Shown one piece after another: positions 30,768 to 41,199 of a DNA stretch of 64,000 nt. The stretch lies in assembly GCF_000422085.1 (NCBI RefSeq), contig NC_021741.1, positions 2,232,001 through 2,296,000 on the forward strand, written 5' to 3'. The first letter of the stretch is position 1. The number at the start of each line of letters is the position of its first letter. The translations under genes and the position numbers were made by a program. The notes beneath the pieces are model-generated. The model did not search any database, was not told where the DNA came from, and was given only the letters and a program-made list of their open reading frames with translations. The DNA is from Serratia liquefaciens ATCC 27592. Lineage in GTDB: Bacteria; Pseudomonadota; Gammaproteobacteria; Enterobacterales; Enterobacteriaceae.

Positions 30768-31172
30768 TTACAGCTGAAACGGCACCCGCTTGACGAAGTC
30801 CTTCTGGAAGGCGTTCGCTTTCTCCCAGGTGCCTTCCATCGCGTATTTCTGGCAGATCAGGGTCAGGGTATGGCGGGCAAAATGGTAGCTCTGAACCCGA
30901 AACAGCTGGCAGCGCTGCGGATTGTTGATTTCCACGATCAGCCGATTATGCAGCTTGCTCAACGCGTGCAGATAGCTTTCATCATCGCCGTTTTCCAGGC
31001 ACAGATTGGCCATGTTGAGGCTGACGTTGTTGTAGCGTTTCAGGTGGTTGATATTGCACTCCGGCCGCTTGAGCGACGCTTCTGCCATGTAGAAATCTAC
31101 CGTGGCGTCACGCACGCTGAACTTATAGTCATCAATTTTGCCCAGCAGCCACGCATTCATCGAGATATTCAT
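30768..31172 (-). CDS. Unrecognised Fur-boxed protein
   Basis: 134 residues, soluble, no signal peptide, mostly helical by composition; I do not recognise a family. The frame is open back to 31238, but the Fur box at 31194-31212 would then lie inside the coding region, so the ATG at 31172 (MNISMNAWLLGKIDD) is preferred; another ATG follows at 31160. Cysteines occur in RPECN, LCLEN, RCQLF and LICQK. It lies between menI and the suf operon, where E. coli has ydiH/fumD, which it does not resemble. Fur control and the suf neighbourhood suggest an iron-related role, but the function is unknown. Confidence 0.75.
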   Translation of the reverse strand: MNISMNAWLLGKIDDYKFSVRDATVDFYMAEASLKRPECNINHLKRYNNVSLNMANLCLENGDDESYLHALSKLHNRLIVEINNPQRCQLFRVQSYHFARHTLTLICQKYAMEGTWEKANAFQKDFVKRVPFQL

Positions 31173-31193
31173 TTGCCCGCGCTCAATTTGTAA

Positions 31194-31212
31194 TTGAATG
31201 ATAATCATTATC
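31194..31212 (-). promoter_or_regulatory. Fur box before the unknown gene
   Basis: 16 of 19 bases match the consensus, including an uninterrupted AATGATAATCATTATC. It stands 22 bases upstream of the chosen start at 31172. Confidence 0.85.
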
Positions 31213-31628
31213 ATATTTACTGGCGCGTTTACGATCAATCATTCTGTTGAAATTTTTATCGCGGCAGGGGGATGCATTGAGCGCACGGCGACCCAATATG
31301 GTCAGTAACGACTAAACTTTAGTCATAGAGCGTGCGAATTGTCTGCCTGCAGTGAAGCGCGAAAGAGTGGGAAAAGTCCCTTATTGTCGATAAACGCATT
31401 TTTAAGACAGACAAAATTCAGAAATAGGTATTTTCTATGAATGTTTAAAGCAAAATAAAAATCCGGATCTGTAAAGCGTTCGAGCCAATAGGCAAGCACG
31501 AAGGTAGTACAGGATGTGCTGTAAATTCATAGGGATAAATTGATCCCCTTGCCGACCTGCAGCGATTGTGTCGCTGACTGTCCCGCGCGCTTGCCGCATG
31601 CCGAAACGAAAATCCGGGTTTTTGGCGG

Positions 31629-31653
31629 ATACCCCCGCAAAACAAACGGTTGA
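31629..31653 (+). promoter_or_regulatory. possible IscR type 2 site before suf
   Basis: On the minus strand TTTGCGGGGGTAT fits the 3' half of the type 2 IscR consensus well, and the 5' half keeps AACC. IscR activation of suf is established in E. coli; this site is a tentative match made by eye. Confidence 0.4.
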
Positions 31654-31672
31654 AGTGATAATTGTTATCACT
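31654..31672 (+). promoter_or_regulatory. Fur-type dyad at the suf promoter
   Basis: AGTGATAATTGTTATCACT is a perfect eight-base inverted repeat around TTG. It matches the 7-1-7 Fur model TGATAAT-N-ATTATCA at 13 of 14 positions. It lies 55 bases before the sufA start, fitting iron repression of suf. Confidence 0.8.
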
Positions 31673-31727
31673 AACATAGTAGCAACCCAGATTGGCTGTG
31701 GAAAAACACGAGTGTGAGGTAGGCCAT

Positions 31728-32099
31728 ATGCAAACGGAAAATGTCGGCACCTTTTCTCTGGACGAAAATGTCTGGCAAGGCATTTTGCTCAGTGATAATG
31801 CCGTACAACAAATTACTAAATTAATGCAGCAGGATCCGCAGGTGAAGGGGCTGCAGCTCGGGGTGAAGCAGTCAGGCTGCGCCGGGTTTGCCTATGTGCT
31901 GGATCTCACCCGTGAACCCGCTGACGACGACCTGCTGTTTGAGCGCGATGGCGCCAAACTGTATGTGCCGTTAAAAGCCATGCCGTTTATCGATGGCACC
32001 ACGGTGGATTTTGTCCGTGAAGGGCTGAATCAGATATTCAAATTTAATAACCCTAAAGCTCAGCATGCCTGCGGGTGCGGCGAGAGTTTTGGCGTTTGA
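31728..32099 (+). CDS. sufA: SufA, A-type Fe-S carrier
   Basis: Carries assembled Fe-S clusters from SufBCD to apo-proteins. The start at 31728 has GAGGT upstream and gives 123 residues, near the E. coli length; an ATG at 31692 would add 12 unlikely residues. The three ligand cysteines are present: Cys51 in QSGCAGF and the C-terminal CGCGESFGV pair. First gene of sufABCDSE, 14 bases before sufB. Confidence 0.95.
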   Translation: MQTENVGTFSLDENVWQGILLSDNAVQQITKLMQQDPQVKGLQLGVKQSGCAGFAYVLDLTREPADDDLLFERDGAKLYVPLKAMPFIDGTTVDFVREGLNQIFKFNNPKAQHACGCGESFGV

Positions 32100-32113
32100 G
32101 CGATGCAATCAAC

Positions 32114-33610
32114 ATGACACGAAGCAATGTAGAAATGCCTAATGAAGTGCAGGCTTGGGTCAGCGAAGGTCGCTATAAAGAAGGCTTTTTTACCCAACTG
32201 GCTACCGACGAGTTAGCGAAAGGCATCAACGAAGACGTGGTGCGCGCTATCTCGGCCAAGCGTAACGAACCTGAGTGGATGCTGGAGTTCCGCCTGGAGG
32301 CTTACCGTGCCTGGCTGCAAATGGAAGAGCCACACTGGCTGAAAGCCAACTACGACCGGCTGAATTACCAGGACTACAGCTATTATTCGGCGCCGTCCTG
32401 CGGCAGTTGTGATGACGCCTGCGGCTCGCAGCCCGGCGCAGAACAGCAACCCGGCGCGGTCACGGACAACAATTACCTGACCAGCGAGGTTGAACTGGCG
32501 TTTAACCAGCTCGGCGTGCCGGTGCGAGAAGGCAGTGAAGTGGCGGTGGACGCGATCTTTGACTCCGTCTCGGTCTCCACCACCTATCGCGAGAAGTTGG
32601 CCGAGAGCGGGGTGATTTTCTGTTCTTTCGGCGAGGCGATCCACGAATACCCGGATCTGGTACGCAAATACCTCGGCCGCGTCGTACCCTCAAACGACAA
32701 CTTCTTCGCCGCGCTGAACGCCGCGGTGGCCTCTGACGGGACCTTCGTCTATGTGCCGAAGGGCGTACGCTGCCCCATGGAACTGTCGACCTATTTCCGT
32801 ATTAACGCCGCCAAAACCGGGCAGTTCGAACGCACCATCCTGATCGCCGACGAAGGCAGCTATGTCAGCTACATCGAAGGCTGCTCGGCTCCGGTACGCG
32901 ACAGCTATCAGCTGCATGCGGCGGTGGTGGAAGTGATCCTGCACAAAGACGCCGAAGTGAAATACTCGACCGTACAGAACTGGTTCTCCGGCGGTGACAG
33001 CAAGGGCGGGATCCTGAACTTTGTCACCAAGCGCGCACTGTGCGAAGGCGCCGGGTCGAAAATGTCCTGGACCCAGTCGGAAACCGGCTCGGCCATCACC
33101 TGGAAATACCCGAGCGTGATCCTGCAGGGCGACAACTCTATCGGTGAATTCTTCTCTGTGGCGCTGACCAGCGGCCATCAGCAGGCGGACACCGGCACCA
33201 AGATGATCCACATCGGCAAGAACACCCGTTCAACCATCATCGCCAAAGGCATCTCTGCCGGGCACAGCGAGAACACCTATCGCGGCCTGGTGAAGATCCT
33301 GCCGGGGGCGGAAAACGCCCGTAACTTTACCCAGTGCGACTCGATGCTGATCGGGCCGGACAGTGGCGCCCATACGTTCCCTTATGTTGAGGCGCGTAAC
33401 AACAGCGCGCAGCTGGAGCATGAAGCCACCACCTCAAAAATTGGCGATGACCAACTGTTCTACTGCCTGCAACGTGGCATCAGTGAAGACAATGCCATTT
33501 CGATGATCGTCAACGGATTCTGTAAGGACGTGTTCTCTGAGCTGCCGCTGGAGTTCGCCGTCGAGGCGCAGAAGTTATTGGCCATCAGCCTGGAACACAG
33601 CGTGGGCTAA
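32114..33610 (+). CDS. sufB: SufB, Fe-S scaffold subunit
   Basis: Scaffold protein on which Fe-S clusters form in the SufBC2D complex, receiving persulfide sulfur from SufSE. The start at 32114 gives 498 residues; an ATG at 32075 overlaps sufA and lacks family sequence. The N-terminal cysteine cluster [14 protein letters not shown] is near residue 95. The conserved core includes [14 protein letters not shown] with the cysteine that in E. coli accepts sulfur, and the C-terminus ends SLEHSVG. Confidence 0.95.
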   Translation: MTRSNVEMPNEVQAWVSEGRYKEGFFTQLATDELAKGINEDVVRAISAKRNEPEWMLEFRLEAYRAWLQMEEPHWLKANYDRLNYQDYSYYSAPSCGSCDDACGSQPGAEQQPGAVTDNNYLTSEVELAFNQLGVPVREGSEVAVDAIFDSVSVSTTYREKLAESGVIFCSFGEAIHEYPDLVRKYLGRVVPSNDNFFAALNAAVASDGTFVYVPKGVRCPMELSTYFRINAAKTGQFERTILIADEGSYVSYIEGCSAPVRDSYQLHAAVVEVILHKDAEVKYSTVQNWFSGGDSKGGILNFVTKRALCEGAGSKMSWTQSETGSAITWKYPSVILQGDNSIGEFFSVALTSGHQQADTGTKMIHIGKNTRSTIIAKGISAGHSENTYRGLVKILPGAENARNFTQCDSMLIGPDSGAHTFPYVEARNNSAQLEHEATTSKIGDDQLFYCLQRGISEDNAISMIVNGFCKDVFSELPLEFAVEAQKLLAISLEHSVG

Positions 33611-33652
33611 TCGCCGGATTTACAGCGCGAAAGCGCGACCTAAGGACACTGC

Positions 33653-34399
33653 ATGTTAAGTATCAAGAATTTAAAAGTCAGCGCGGAAGGCAACGAGATC
33701 CTCAAGGGTCTGGACCTGGAGATCAAACCCGGTGAAGTGCATGCCATCATGGGGCCGAACGGCTCGGGCAAAAGCACGCTTTCGGCGACCCTCGCAGGAC
33801 GCGAAGAGTATGAAGTCACTGAGGGCGAAGTGACCTTTAAAGGTAAGGACCTGCTCGAGTTGGATCCGGAAGACCGTGCCGGCGAAGGCGTGTTTCTGGC
33901 GTTCCAGTATCCGGTGGAAATTCCCGGCGTCAGCAACCATTTTTTCCTGCAGACGTCCGTGAATGCGGTGCGAAAATACCGCCAGCAGGAGGCGCTCGAT
34001 CGCTTCGATTTCGCTGATTTTATCGAAGAGAAGATTGAACTGCTGAACATGCCGCCCGATCTGCTGACCCGTTCGGTCAACGTCGGTTTCTCCGGTGGGG
34101 AGAAAAAGCGTAATGATATTCTGCAGATGGCGGCGTTGGAGCCGGATCTGTGCATTCTGGATGAAACCGACTCCGGTTTGGATATCGATGCGCTGAAGAT
34201 CGTCGCCAACGGCGTTAACTCGCTGCGCGACGGCAAGCGCTCGTTCATTATCGTCACGCACTACCAGCGTATTCTGGATTACATCAAACCGGATTACGTT
34301 CATGTTCTTTCCCAGGGGCGTATCGTCAAATCTGGCGACTTCTCCCTGGTGAAACAGTTGGAGGAGCAGGGCTATGGCTGGCTTACCGACGAACAATAA
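33653..34399 (+). CDS. sufC: SufC, ATPase of the Fe-S assembly complex
   Basis: ABC-type cytoplasmic ATPase of 248 residues that drives conformational change in SufBC2D. Walker A GPNGSGKST is near residue 34, the signature FSGGEKKRNDILQ near 143, and Walker B LCILDETDSGLD near 166. AAGGA stands before the ATG. It overlaps sufD by 26 bases. Confidence 0.97.
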   Translation: MLSIKNLKVSAEGNEILKGLDLEIKPGEVHAIMGPNGSGKSTLSATLAGREEYEVTEGEVTFKGKDLLELDPEDRAGEGVFLAFQYPVEIPGVSNHFFLQTSVNAVRKYRQQEALDRFDFADFIEEKIELLNMPPDLLTRSVNVGFSGGEKKRNDILQMAALEPDLCILDETDSGLDIDALKIVANGVNSLRDGKRSFIIVTHYQRILDYIKPDYVHVLSQGRIVKSGDFSLVKQLEEQGYGWLTDEQ

Positions 34400-35666
34400 C
34401 TCACGCGCGCTGCAGCAGCTTTACAGCCTGTTCGAAGAGCGCGGCGGCGAGCATTCCGCGCATGCGCTGGCGCACTGGCAGCAGGCTTTACGCCTGGGCT
34501 GGCCGACCCGCAAGCATGAGAACTGGAAATACACGCCGCTGGAAGGCCTGCTGGAGCAGCAGTTCCTGGAGCCGGCTATAGAGCAGGTGACCACGGCGCA
34601 GGTGGATGCACTGGCGTTGGCTATCGATGCATATCGGTTAGTGTTTATCGACGGCCGTTTCAGTGCGGCGCTGAGCGATGGCGAACTGGGCGATTATCAG
34701 TTTGACGTTGCCTCCTACGGCACGCCACAGGCGCTGCCTGAGCCCATTCAGCCTGAAATTTTTCTGCACCTGACCGAAAGCCTGGCGCAGGAAACCAGCA
34801 TTATCCGCGTAGCGGCCGGTAAAAGCGCGTCACGCCCTTTGTACCTGTTGCATATCAGCAGCGGACGCGGTGCTGCAGGCGAAGTGAATACGGTACATCA
34901 CCGCCATCATCTTGAGATTGGGCGCAGCGCCCAGGCCGAAGTGATTGAGCATTACGTCAGTTTGAATGATGCCGCGCATTTCACCGGCGCACGCCTGACC
35001 GCCAATGTGGCTGACAATGCCCAACTGCATCACTGCAAACTGGCGTTTGAAAGCCAGCCAAGTTACCACTTTGCCCATAACGATTTGGTGATTGGCCGCG
35101 ACGCGCAGGTGAAGAGTGACAGCTTCCTGCTCGGTGCGGGCCTGACGCGCCACAACACCAGCGCGCAGCTTAACGGTGAAGGATCTAATTTGGCGATCAA
35201 CAGCCTGGTGCTGCCGGTCGGCAAAGAGGTGTGCGATACCCGAACTTACCTGGAACACAACAAGGGTTACTGCGAAAGCCGCCAATTGCACAAAGTGGTG
35301 GTTAGCGACCGCGCCAAGGCCGTGTTCAATGGCATGATCAAAGTGGCCAAGCACGCGATAAAAACCGATGGGCAGATGACCAACCACAATCTGCTGTTGG
35401 GCAAAGTGGCTGAGGTCGATACCAAACCGCAGCTGGAAATCTATGCCGATGACGTGAAGTGTAGCCATGGCGCCACCGTCGGGCGTATCGATGAAGAGCA
35501 GCTGTTCTATCTGCAATCACGGGGCATCGACAAGCACGCTGCGCAGCAGATGATTATTTTTGCCTTTGCCGCTGAGCTGACTGAGGGGATCGGTAACGAA
35601 ACCATTCGTGAATCGGTGCTGGCGCGCATTGCACGGCGCTTGCCGGAGCCGGGGGAGGCCGCATGA
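34374..35666 (+). CDS. sufD: SufD, Fe-S scaffold partner
   Basis: 430-residue paralogue of SufB that completes SufBC2D and is needed for iron entry. The start [20 protein letters not shown] matches the family. [16 protein letters not shown] near residue 43 and the beta-helix core ending in [18 protein letters not shown] are typical; the histidine in CSHGATVG near residue 365 corresponds to the metal-site histidine of E. coli. Stop overlaps the sufS start by four bases. Confidence 0.95.
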   Translation: MAGLPTNNNSRALQQLYSLFEERGGEHSAHALAHWQQALRLGWPTRKHENWKYTPLEGLLEQQFLEPAIEQVTTAQVDALALAIDAYRLVFIDGRFSAALSDGELGDYQFDVASYGTPQALPEPIQPEIFLHLTESLAQETSIIRVAAGKSASRPLYLLHISSGRGAAGEVNTVHHRHHLEIGRSAQAEVIEHYVSLNDAAHFTGARLTANVADNAQLHHCKLAFESQPSYHFAHNDLVIGRDAQVKSDSFLLGAGLTRHNTSAQLNGEGSNLAINSLVLPVGKEVCDTRTYLEHNKGYCESRQLHKVVVSDRAKAVFNGMIKVAKHAIKTDGQMTNHNLLLGKVAEVDTKPQLEIYADDVKCSHGATVGRIDEEQLFYLQSRGIDKHAAQQMIIFAFAAELTEGIGNETIRESVLARIARRLPEPGEAA

Positions 35667-36883
35667 GTTTTCCCATCGAACGGGTACGCGGCGATTTCCC
35701 GATCCTGTCGCGTGAGGTCAACGGCCAGCCTCTGGCTTACCTCGACAGCGCGGCCAGTGCGCAAAAGCCGCAGGCGGTAATCGATCGCGAGCTGGATTTT
35801 TATCGTCACGGTTATGCGGCGGTGCATCGCGGCATCCACACCATGAGCGCCGAGGCGACTCAGGAAATGGAAGCGGTGCGTGAAAAGGTGGCGGCGTTTA
35901 TCAATGCCGGCTCGGCGGAAGAGATCGTATTCGTTAAAGGCACTACCGAAGGCATCAATCTGGTGGCCAACAGCTTTGGTCGCCACTTCCTGCAGCCCGG
36001 TGACAGCATCATCATCACCGAGATGGAGCACCATGCCAACATCGTGCCCTGGCAGATGCTGGCGCAAGAGCGTGGGCTGAACCTGCGCGTCTGGCCGCTA
36101 CAGCAAGATGGTACGTTGGATGTGGCGCAGCTGCCTGGATTGATCGATGCCACCACCAAACTGCTGGCGTTGACTCAGGTTTCCAACGTGTTGGGCACGG
36201 TCAATCCGGTGCAGGAAATTACGGCGCAGGCCAAAGCTGCCGGTCTGAAGGTGCTGATTGACGGTGCGCAGGCGGTCATGCACCAACGGGTTGATGTGCA
36301 AGCGCTGGATTGTGATTTCTACGTGTTTTCCGGTCACAAGCTGTATGGGCCTTCCGGTATTGGCGTTCTCTACGGTCGTCAGGCGCTGTTGCAGCAAATG
36401 CCACCGTGGGAAGGCGGCGGCTCAATGATTCAGCAGGTGAGCCTGACTCTAGGCACCACCTATGCCGAGCCACCGTGGCGTTTTGAAGCCGGTTCCCCCA
36501 ATACTGCAGGCATGATGGGACTGGGGGCGGCGATTGACTACGTGAACGCGCTGGGGCTGGAGGCGATTGCTGATTATGAGCATTCGCTGATGCATTATGC
36601 GCTCGAAGCGCTGCAGCAGGTACCGACGCTGAAGATCTATGGTCCGGCGGATCGCGCTGGGGTGATCGCCTTTAATCTGGGCGAACACCATGCCTATGAC
36701 GTCGGCAGCTTCCTGGATCAGTACGGCATCGCTATTCGCACCGGGCATCATTGCGCGATGCCGCTGATGGCGTTCTATAATGTGCCGAGCATGTGCCGCG
36801 CCTCGTTGGCGTTGTACAACACCCGCGAAGAAGTTGACCGGCTGGTGGCCGGGTTGCAGCGAATTCAAAAACTGCTGGGATAG
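35663..36883 (+). CDS. sufS: SufS, cysteine desulfurase
   Basis: PLP enzyme that releases sulfur from cysteine as a persulfide and passes it to SufE. 406 residues, equal to E. coli SufS. The PLP lysine is Lys226 in FSGHKLYGP and the persulfide cysteine is Cys364 in [10 protein letters not shown] second selenocysteine-lyase-type role is possible. The sufE gene follows after 93 bases, a gap with two hairpins. Confidence 0.97.
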   Translation: MSFPIERVRGDFPILSREVNGQPLAYLDSAASAQKPQAVIDRELDFYRHGYAAVHRGIHTMSAEATQEMEAVREKVAAFINAGSAEEIVFVKGTTEGINLVANSFGRHFLQPGDSIIITEMEHHANIVPWQMLAQERGLNLRVWPLQQDGTLDVAQLPGLIDATTKLLALTQVSNVLGTVNPVQEITAQAKAAGLKVLIDGAQAVMHQRVDVQALDCDFYVFSGHKLYGPSGIGVLYGRQALLQQMPPWEGGGSMIQQVSLTLGTTYAEPPWRFEAGSPNTAGMMGLGAAIDYVNALGLEAIADYEHSLMHYALEALQQVPTLKIYGPADRAGVIAFNLGEHHAYDVGSFLDQYGIAIRTGHHCAMPLMAFYNVPSMCRASLALYNTREEVDRLVAGLQRIQKLLG

Positions 36884-36900
36884 GGTAGACTGTCGGGCTT

Positions 36901-36955
36901 GGCGCTATTGGCTGAGCGCCGGTGGCCAGTGACATGGGGTCGGCATGCCGGCCCC
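36901..36955 (+). other. two stem-loops between sufS and sufE
   Basis: GGCGCT (36901-36906) pairs with AGCGCC (36915-36920). GGGGTCGGC (36936-36944) pairs with GCCGGCCCC (36947-36955) with one G-T pair and closes on a very short loop. No T run follows. They may tune sufE expression or protect the sufS mRNA end. Confidence 0.55.
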
Positions 36956-36976
36956 TGAATTATTGAAAGGAACCTC

Positions 36977-37390
36977 ATGGCGAACTTGCCGGATAAAGAA
37001 AAGTTGGTGCGTAATTTTTCCCGTTGCCTGAACTGGGAAGACAAGTACCTGTATGTCATCGAACTGGGCGCGAAGCTGCCGGCGCTTGACGATAGCGAAC
37101 GTCAGGCGGGCAATCTGATTTCCGGTTGTCAGAGCCAGGTGTGGATTGTGATGCGGCTCGATGAACAAGGACAGGTCGAGTTTCACGGGGATAGCGACGC
37201 GGCTATCGTCAAAGGGCTGCTGGCGGTGGTGTTTATTCTTTATCACCAAATGACGCCGCAGCAGATTGTCGAGCTGGACGTGCGGCCGTTTTTCGCCGAA
37301 CTGGCGTTGAGTCAGCACCTGACGCCTTCCCGTTCTCAGGGGCTGGAAGCCATGATCCGCGCAATCCGCAGTCAGGCCGCCAAACTCTGA
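36977..37390 (+). CDS. sufE: SufE, sulfur acceptor for SufS
   Basis: Takes persulfide sulfur from SufS Cys364 onto its own Cys51 and hands it to SufB. 137 residues; Cys51 is visible in [18 protein letters not shown] precedes the ATG. Last gene of the suf operon; an imperfect CTCATTGA/TCAATGAG repeat at 37402-37439 may help termination. Confidence 0.95.
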   Translation: MANLPDKEKLVRNFSRCLNWEDKYLYVIELGAKLPALDDSERQAGNLISGCQSQVWIVMRLDEQGQVEFHGDSDAAIVKGLLAVVFILYHQMTPQQIVELDVRPFFAELALSQHLTPSRSQGLEAMIRAIRSQAAKL

Positions 37391-37681
37391 TATTCCTAAG
37401 GCTCATTGATAAGGCGTTTATATTTGCTATGTCAATGAGTCTTTACAAAACCCGCCCAACCCTGCCATTCACCCCGCAAATCAGTGACATATCAGCAGCT
37501 TATCCCTTGACGTTATACTGACAAATGGAGAAAGCGATTACGTTATAACATGTTGATTTTTAGAGGACTTATTGCCTTTGACGTCAGCATTGCTAGTATT
37601 AATCAGGTCTTGTCTGATTTACCGGTCACCAAGTGCCAGATAGCCTTGTGGCCGAACCGTAATAAGCATATAGGGATGATA

Positions 37682-38695
37682 ATGAAACGTGCGTTGAGTT
37701 TAATGGGCATGCTATTTGCCACCGTACTGACCGGCACACAAGCCGCCAGCGCGAGCGAATACCCGCTGCCGCCGCCGGACAGCCGTCTGATTGGCGAGAA
37801 CACCACCTATACCGTACCGAACGATGGGCGTCCGCTGGAGGCGATTGCTGCCGACTATAAAATTGGTCTGCTGGGCATGCTTGAGGCCAACCCGGGTACC
37901 GATCCCTTCCTGCCCAAGCCGGGTTCGGTGTTGACCATCCCGACCCAAATGCTGTTGCCGGACACCAAGCGTGAGGGGATTGTCGTCAACCTGGCCGAAC
38001 TGCGTCTGTATTACTACCCGAAAGGCGAGAACAAGGTCATCGTTTATCCTATCGGTATCGGCCAGACCGGGATGCACACTCCGCTGCAGGTGACCTCCGT
38101 AAGCCAAAAAATCCCGAACCCGACCTGGACGCCGACCGCCAATATCCGCAAGCGCTATCTGGAGAAAGGCGTGAAGCTGCCGGGCGTGGTGCCGGCCGGT
38201 CCTGAAAACCCAATGGGCTTGTTCGCTATGCGTCTGGCTATGGGGCACGGTGAGTATCTGATCCACGGCACCAACGCCAACTTCGGTATCGGCATGCGCG
38301 TCAGCTCTGGCTGTATCCGTCTGCGCCCAACCGATATCGAGGCGTTGTTCAACATGGTACCGCGCGGTACCCGTGTTCAGGTCATTAACGATCCGGTGAA
38401 AATCTCGGTTGAACCGGACGGCAAACGTTACGTAGAAGTGCATCAGCCGCTGTCGAGAGTTGAAAGCGACGATCCGCAGACCATGCCGATTACGTTGTCC
38501 AAAGCCGAGAAGGCTTTTGTCGGCGATGCACAGACCGATAAGGCCGTGTTCGATAGCGCGGTTGTACGCCGCTCTGGCATGCCGGTGCTGGTTAACGTGG
38601 GGCAGAACCCCTCTGACGTCAGTTTAACGCCTGTAGCCTCGCAGGAAGCGAATAAGGGCCCGTTCAAGGGTGCACCTATCAGTTCGGTGAATTAA
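37682..38695 (+). CDS. ldtE: LdtE (YnhG), L,D-transpeptidase
   Basis: Periplasmic L,D-transpeptidase that forms 3-3 cross-links in peptidoglycan. The start at 37682 (MKRALSLMGMLFATVLTGTQA) begins a clear signal peptide cut after about ASA; the open frame back to 37550 lacks one. A LysM-like module covers about residues 40-90 (TYTVPNDGRPLEAIAADYK). The YkuD domain has HGTNANFGIGMRVSSGCIRLR near residue 200 with the catalytic cysteine. 337 residues, near the E. coli length. lpp lies next to it on the other strand, as in E. coli. Confidence 0.93.
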   Translation: MKRALSLMGMLFATVLTGTQAASASEYPLPPPDSRLIGENTTYTVPNDGRPLEAIAADYKIGLLGMLEANPGTDPFLPKPGSVLTIPTQMLLPDTKREGIVVNLAELRLYYYPKGENKVIVYPIGIGQTGMHTPLQVTSVSQKIPNPTWTPTANIRKRYLEKGVKLPGVVPAGPENPMGLFAMRLAMGHGEYLIHGTNANFGIGMRVSSGCIRLRPTDIEALFNMVPRGTRVQVINDPVKISVEPDGKRYVEVHQPLSRVESDDPQTMPITLSKAEKAFVGDAQTDKAVFDSAVVRRSGMPVLVNVGQNPSDVSLTPVASQEANKGPFKGAPISSVN

Positions 38696-38722
38696 AAAGT
38701 AGCCGTAGCGGTCAATACCGAT

Positions 38723-38750
38723 GGGTTCAGCGTGCTGAGCCCTTTTTTTT
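38723..38750 (+). terminator. intrinsic terminator after ldtE
   Basis: GGGTTCA (38723-38729) pairs with TGAGCCC (38736-38742) with one G-T pair, followed by eight Ts. Confidence 0.85.
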
Positions 38751-38793
38751 CGCCTAAAGACGGAAGGGAGGAAATGCGGAAATGACAGGCAAA

Positions 38794-38820
38794 AAAACGG
38801 CGCACAATGTGCGCCGTTTT
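38794..38820 (-). terminator. intrinsic terminator after lpp
   Basis: AAAACGGCGCACA (38794-38806) mirrors TGTGCGCCGTTTT (38808-38820). On the minus strand it follows lpp by 18 bases and ends in a T-rich run; it can also work on the plus strand. Confidence 0.9.
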
Positions 38821-38837
38821 CAATAACCGAAGCTATC

Positions 38838-39180
<343 letters not shown>

Positions 39181-39330
39181 CGTTCGCTCAAACTTACAGC
39201 TTCTTTTGAAAAATAGTTAAAAAATGTAGGGAAAACAGCTGGATTCCATGGGACAACTCCGATTTATAATTAGCTAAATAATGAGCAATCCACGGTTGCG
39301 TTTTTGAGAAAACAGTTTACCAGTGCTAAA
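39181..39330. other. gap between the lpp promoter and the pykF terminator
   Basis: AT-rich sequence with no gene that I can support. Confidence 0.5.
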
Positions 39331-39354
39331 AAAAACGCCGCTAAGCGGCGTTTT
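39331..39354 (-). terminator. intrinsic terminator after pykF
   Basis: ACGCCGC (39335-39341) pairs with GCGGCGT (39345-39351), extended by A/T pairs. The minus strand ends in a T run 29 bases after the pykF stop. Confidence 0.88.
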
Positions 39355-39382
39355 CATCAAAATAATTATGTCACGTTTTATA

Positions 39383-40795
39383 TTAAAGCACGTGAACCGA
39401 GGCAGTATTGGTTGTGCCGCTCGGAACCAGAGCACCGGAAACCATCACCACAACGTCGCCTTTTTGTGCCAGGCCACTGGCCAGCGCCGCTTCTTTACCG
39501 ATGCGATAGAAGTCGTCGGTAGAGGCAATTTCCTTGACCATCTGTGGGATCACGCCTTTGCTCAGAATCAGCTGATGCGCGGTGACTTCATTGGTGGTCA
39601 GCGCCAGGATCACGGCGTTAGGGAAATATTTACGCACGGATTTGGCTGATTTGCCGCCGCTGGTGGCAACCACGATCAGTGGCGCATCCAGTTTCTCTGC
39701 GGTTTCAACGGCGCCGCGGCATACGGCTTCGGTGATGCGGAGCTTGCGGTTGTCATTCAGGCTGTCGATACGGCTTGGCATCACGCGGTCAGTGCGCTCA
39801 CAGATGGTCGCCATGATGGTAACGGCTTCAAGCGGGTACTTACCCTTGGCGCTTTCGCCTGACAGCATCACTGCGTCGGTACCGTCCAGAATGGCGTTGG
39901 CAACGTCGCCGGCTTCTGCGCGGGTAGGGCGTGGGTTCTTGATCATGGAATCGAGCATTTGGGTGGCGGTGATCACCACTTTACGTGCGCGGTTACATTT
40001 TTCGATCATCATCTTCTGCGCGAAGATCACTTCTTCTACCGGGATTTCTACGCCCAGATCGCCACGAGCGACCATGATGCCGTCAGAAGCTTCGAGGATT
40101 TCGTCGAAGTTGTTCAGGCCTTCCTGGTTTTCGATTTTGGAGATGATCTGGATCTGCTCGCCGCCGTGGGCTTTCAGGTGCTCACGAATTTCCAGCACGT
40201 CGGAACGCTTACGGATAAAGGAAGCGGCAACAAAGTCCACACCCTGTTCGCAGCCGAAGATCAGGTCGCGTTTGTCTTTTTCAGCCAATGCCGGCAACTG
40301 GATGGAAACGCCCGGCAGGTTAACGCCTTTGTTTTCGCCCAGGTCACCGCTGTTAAGCACCTTACAAACCACTTCGTTTTCGGTCACGTTGGTGACTTCC
40401 ATGCCGATCAGGCCGTCGTCCACCAGTACGGTGTTGCCGATTTTCAGATCTGCGCTAAAGCCGGCGTAGGTTACTGCAACGCGTTCGTTGTTGCCGATAA
40501 CGCTCTGATCGGTGGTGAAAGTAAAGGTCTGGCCGGCAACCAGAGAGGCATCTTTGCCGCCTTCCAGTTTCATGGTGCGGATTTCCGGGCCTTTGGTATC
40601 CAACAGGATACCGGCGTTCTGACCGGTTTTCGCCATCACGGCGCGCATGTTCTTGATGCGGTTGCCGTGCTCTTCGTAATCGCCGTGGGAGAAGTTAAGG
40701 CGCATTACGTTCATGCCAGCGTTCAGCAGGTTGGTCAGCATTTCTTCCGATTCGGTTTTTGGACCGATGGTACAAACAATTTTGGTCTTTTTCAT
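39383..40795 (-). CDS. pykF: PykF, pyruvate kinase I
   Basis: Last glycolytic step, PEP plus ADP to pyruvate plus ATP, activated by fructose-1,6-bisphosphate. 470 residues as in E. coli. The [20 protein letters not shown] start, the [13 protein letters not shown] substrate loop, the active-site [12 protein letters not shown] near residue 243 and the C-terminal allosteric domain are present. pykF and ppsA (opposite reaction) both have Cra sites in this window. Confidence 0.97.
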   Translation of the reverse strand: MKKTKIVCTIGPKTESEEMLTNLLNAGMNVMRLNFSHGDYEEHGNRIKNMRAVMAKTGQNAGILLDTKGPEIRTMKLEGGKDASLVAGQTFTFTTDQSVIGNNERVAVTYAGFSADLKIGNTVLVDDGLIGMEVTNVTENEVVCKVLNSGDLGENKGVNLPGVSIQLPALAEKDKRDLIFGCEQGVDFVAASFIRKRSDVLEIREHLKAHGGEQIQIISKIENQEGLNNFDEILEASDGIMVARGDLGVEIPVEEVIFAQKMMIEKCNRARKVVITATQMLDSMIKNPRPTRAEAGDVANAILDGTDAVMLSGESAKGKYPLEAVTIMATICERTDRVMPSRIDSLNDNRKLRITEAVCRGAVETAEKLDAPLIVVATSGGKSAKSVRKYFPNAVILALTTNEVTAHQLILSKGVIPQMVKEIASTDDFYRIGKEAALASGLAQKGDVVVMVSGALVPSGTTNTASVHVL

Positions 40796-41199
40796 GACGG
40801 AGTTTTCTACAAGTTGTGATGGATAATAAAACGAATAAAACCAGCGGTCAGGCCACTGATAAGGGATTTGAGTCGTGCCTGGTGGTGCAAAACATAGTTA
40901 AGGATAGGTGACCGGAGTCGAAATGGGGCGGAAAAATTCAGCCCGCGCCGGGATGCGGGGATGCTGCGCAACGTGATGAGATGAAAATGTGTTGTTATTG
41001 CGTTTTCGCAGATCAAGGGCTGAAACCATTCAACTGAAAGACGTTGCGCATTATAAAGGCTAAGCGGCGGGAAACAAAATAAAAAACCGGTGCTAACGCT
41101 CGGATCCGGCAAATCAGCAGCAAATGTGGCGCAAATGCAAACTGACAGCTGCAGTTTGTTGCGCAAATAACCTTAGTGTAAACATGTCATTGGCCGATT
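40796..41199. other. pykF upstream region
   Basis: 404 bases with the Cra site at 41019-41032. An open frame on the minus strand (40807-41166) has no family resemblance and no ribosome site. No gene is supported here. Confidence 0.65.
41019..41032 (+). promoter_or_regulatory. Cra (FruR) site upstream of pykF
   Basis: GCTGAAACCATTCA matches all 14 positions of RSTGAAWCSNTHHW. It lies about 224 bases upstream of the pykF ATG. In E. coli pykF has a long leader and is repressed by Cra, so the distance is plausible. Confidence 0.78.

Larger units (their letters stand above)
31213..31727. other. regulatory gap before suf
   Basis: About 515 bases between the unknown gene's Fur box and sufA. Near sufA it carries a Fur-type dyad (31654-31672) and a possible IscR site (31629-31653). 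I see no gene in the rest (31213-31620). Confidence 0.55.

Noticed and set aside
40807..41166. 119-residue minus-strand frame upstream of pykF
   Set aside because: No family resemblance or ribosome site; it covers the pykF leader and Cra site.
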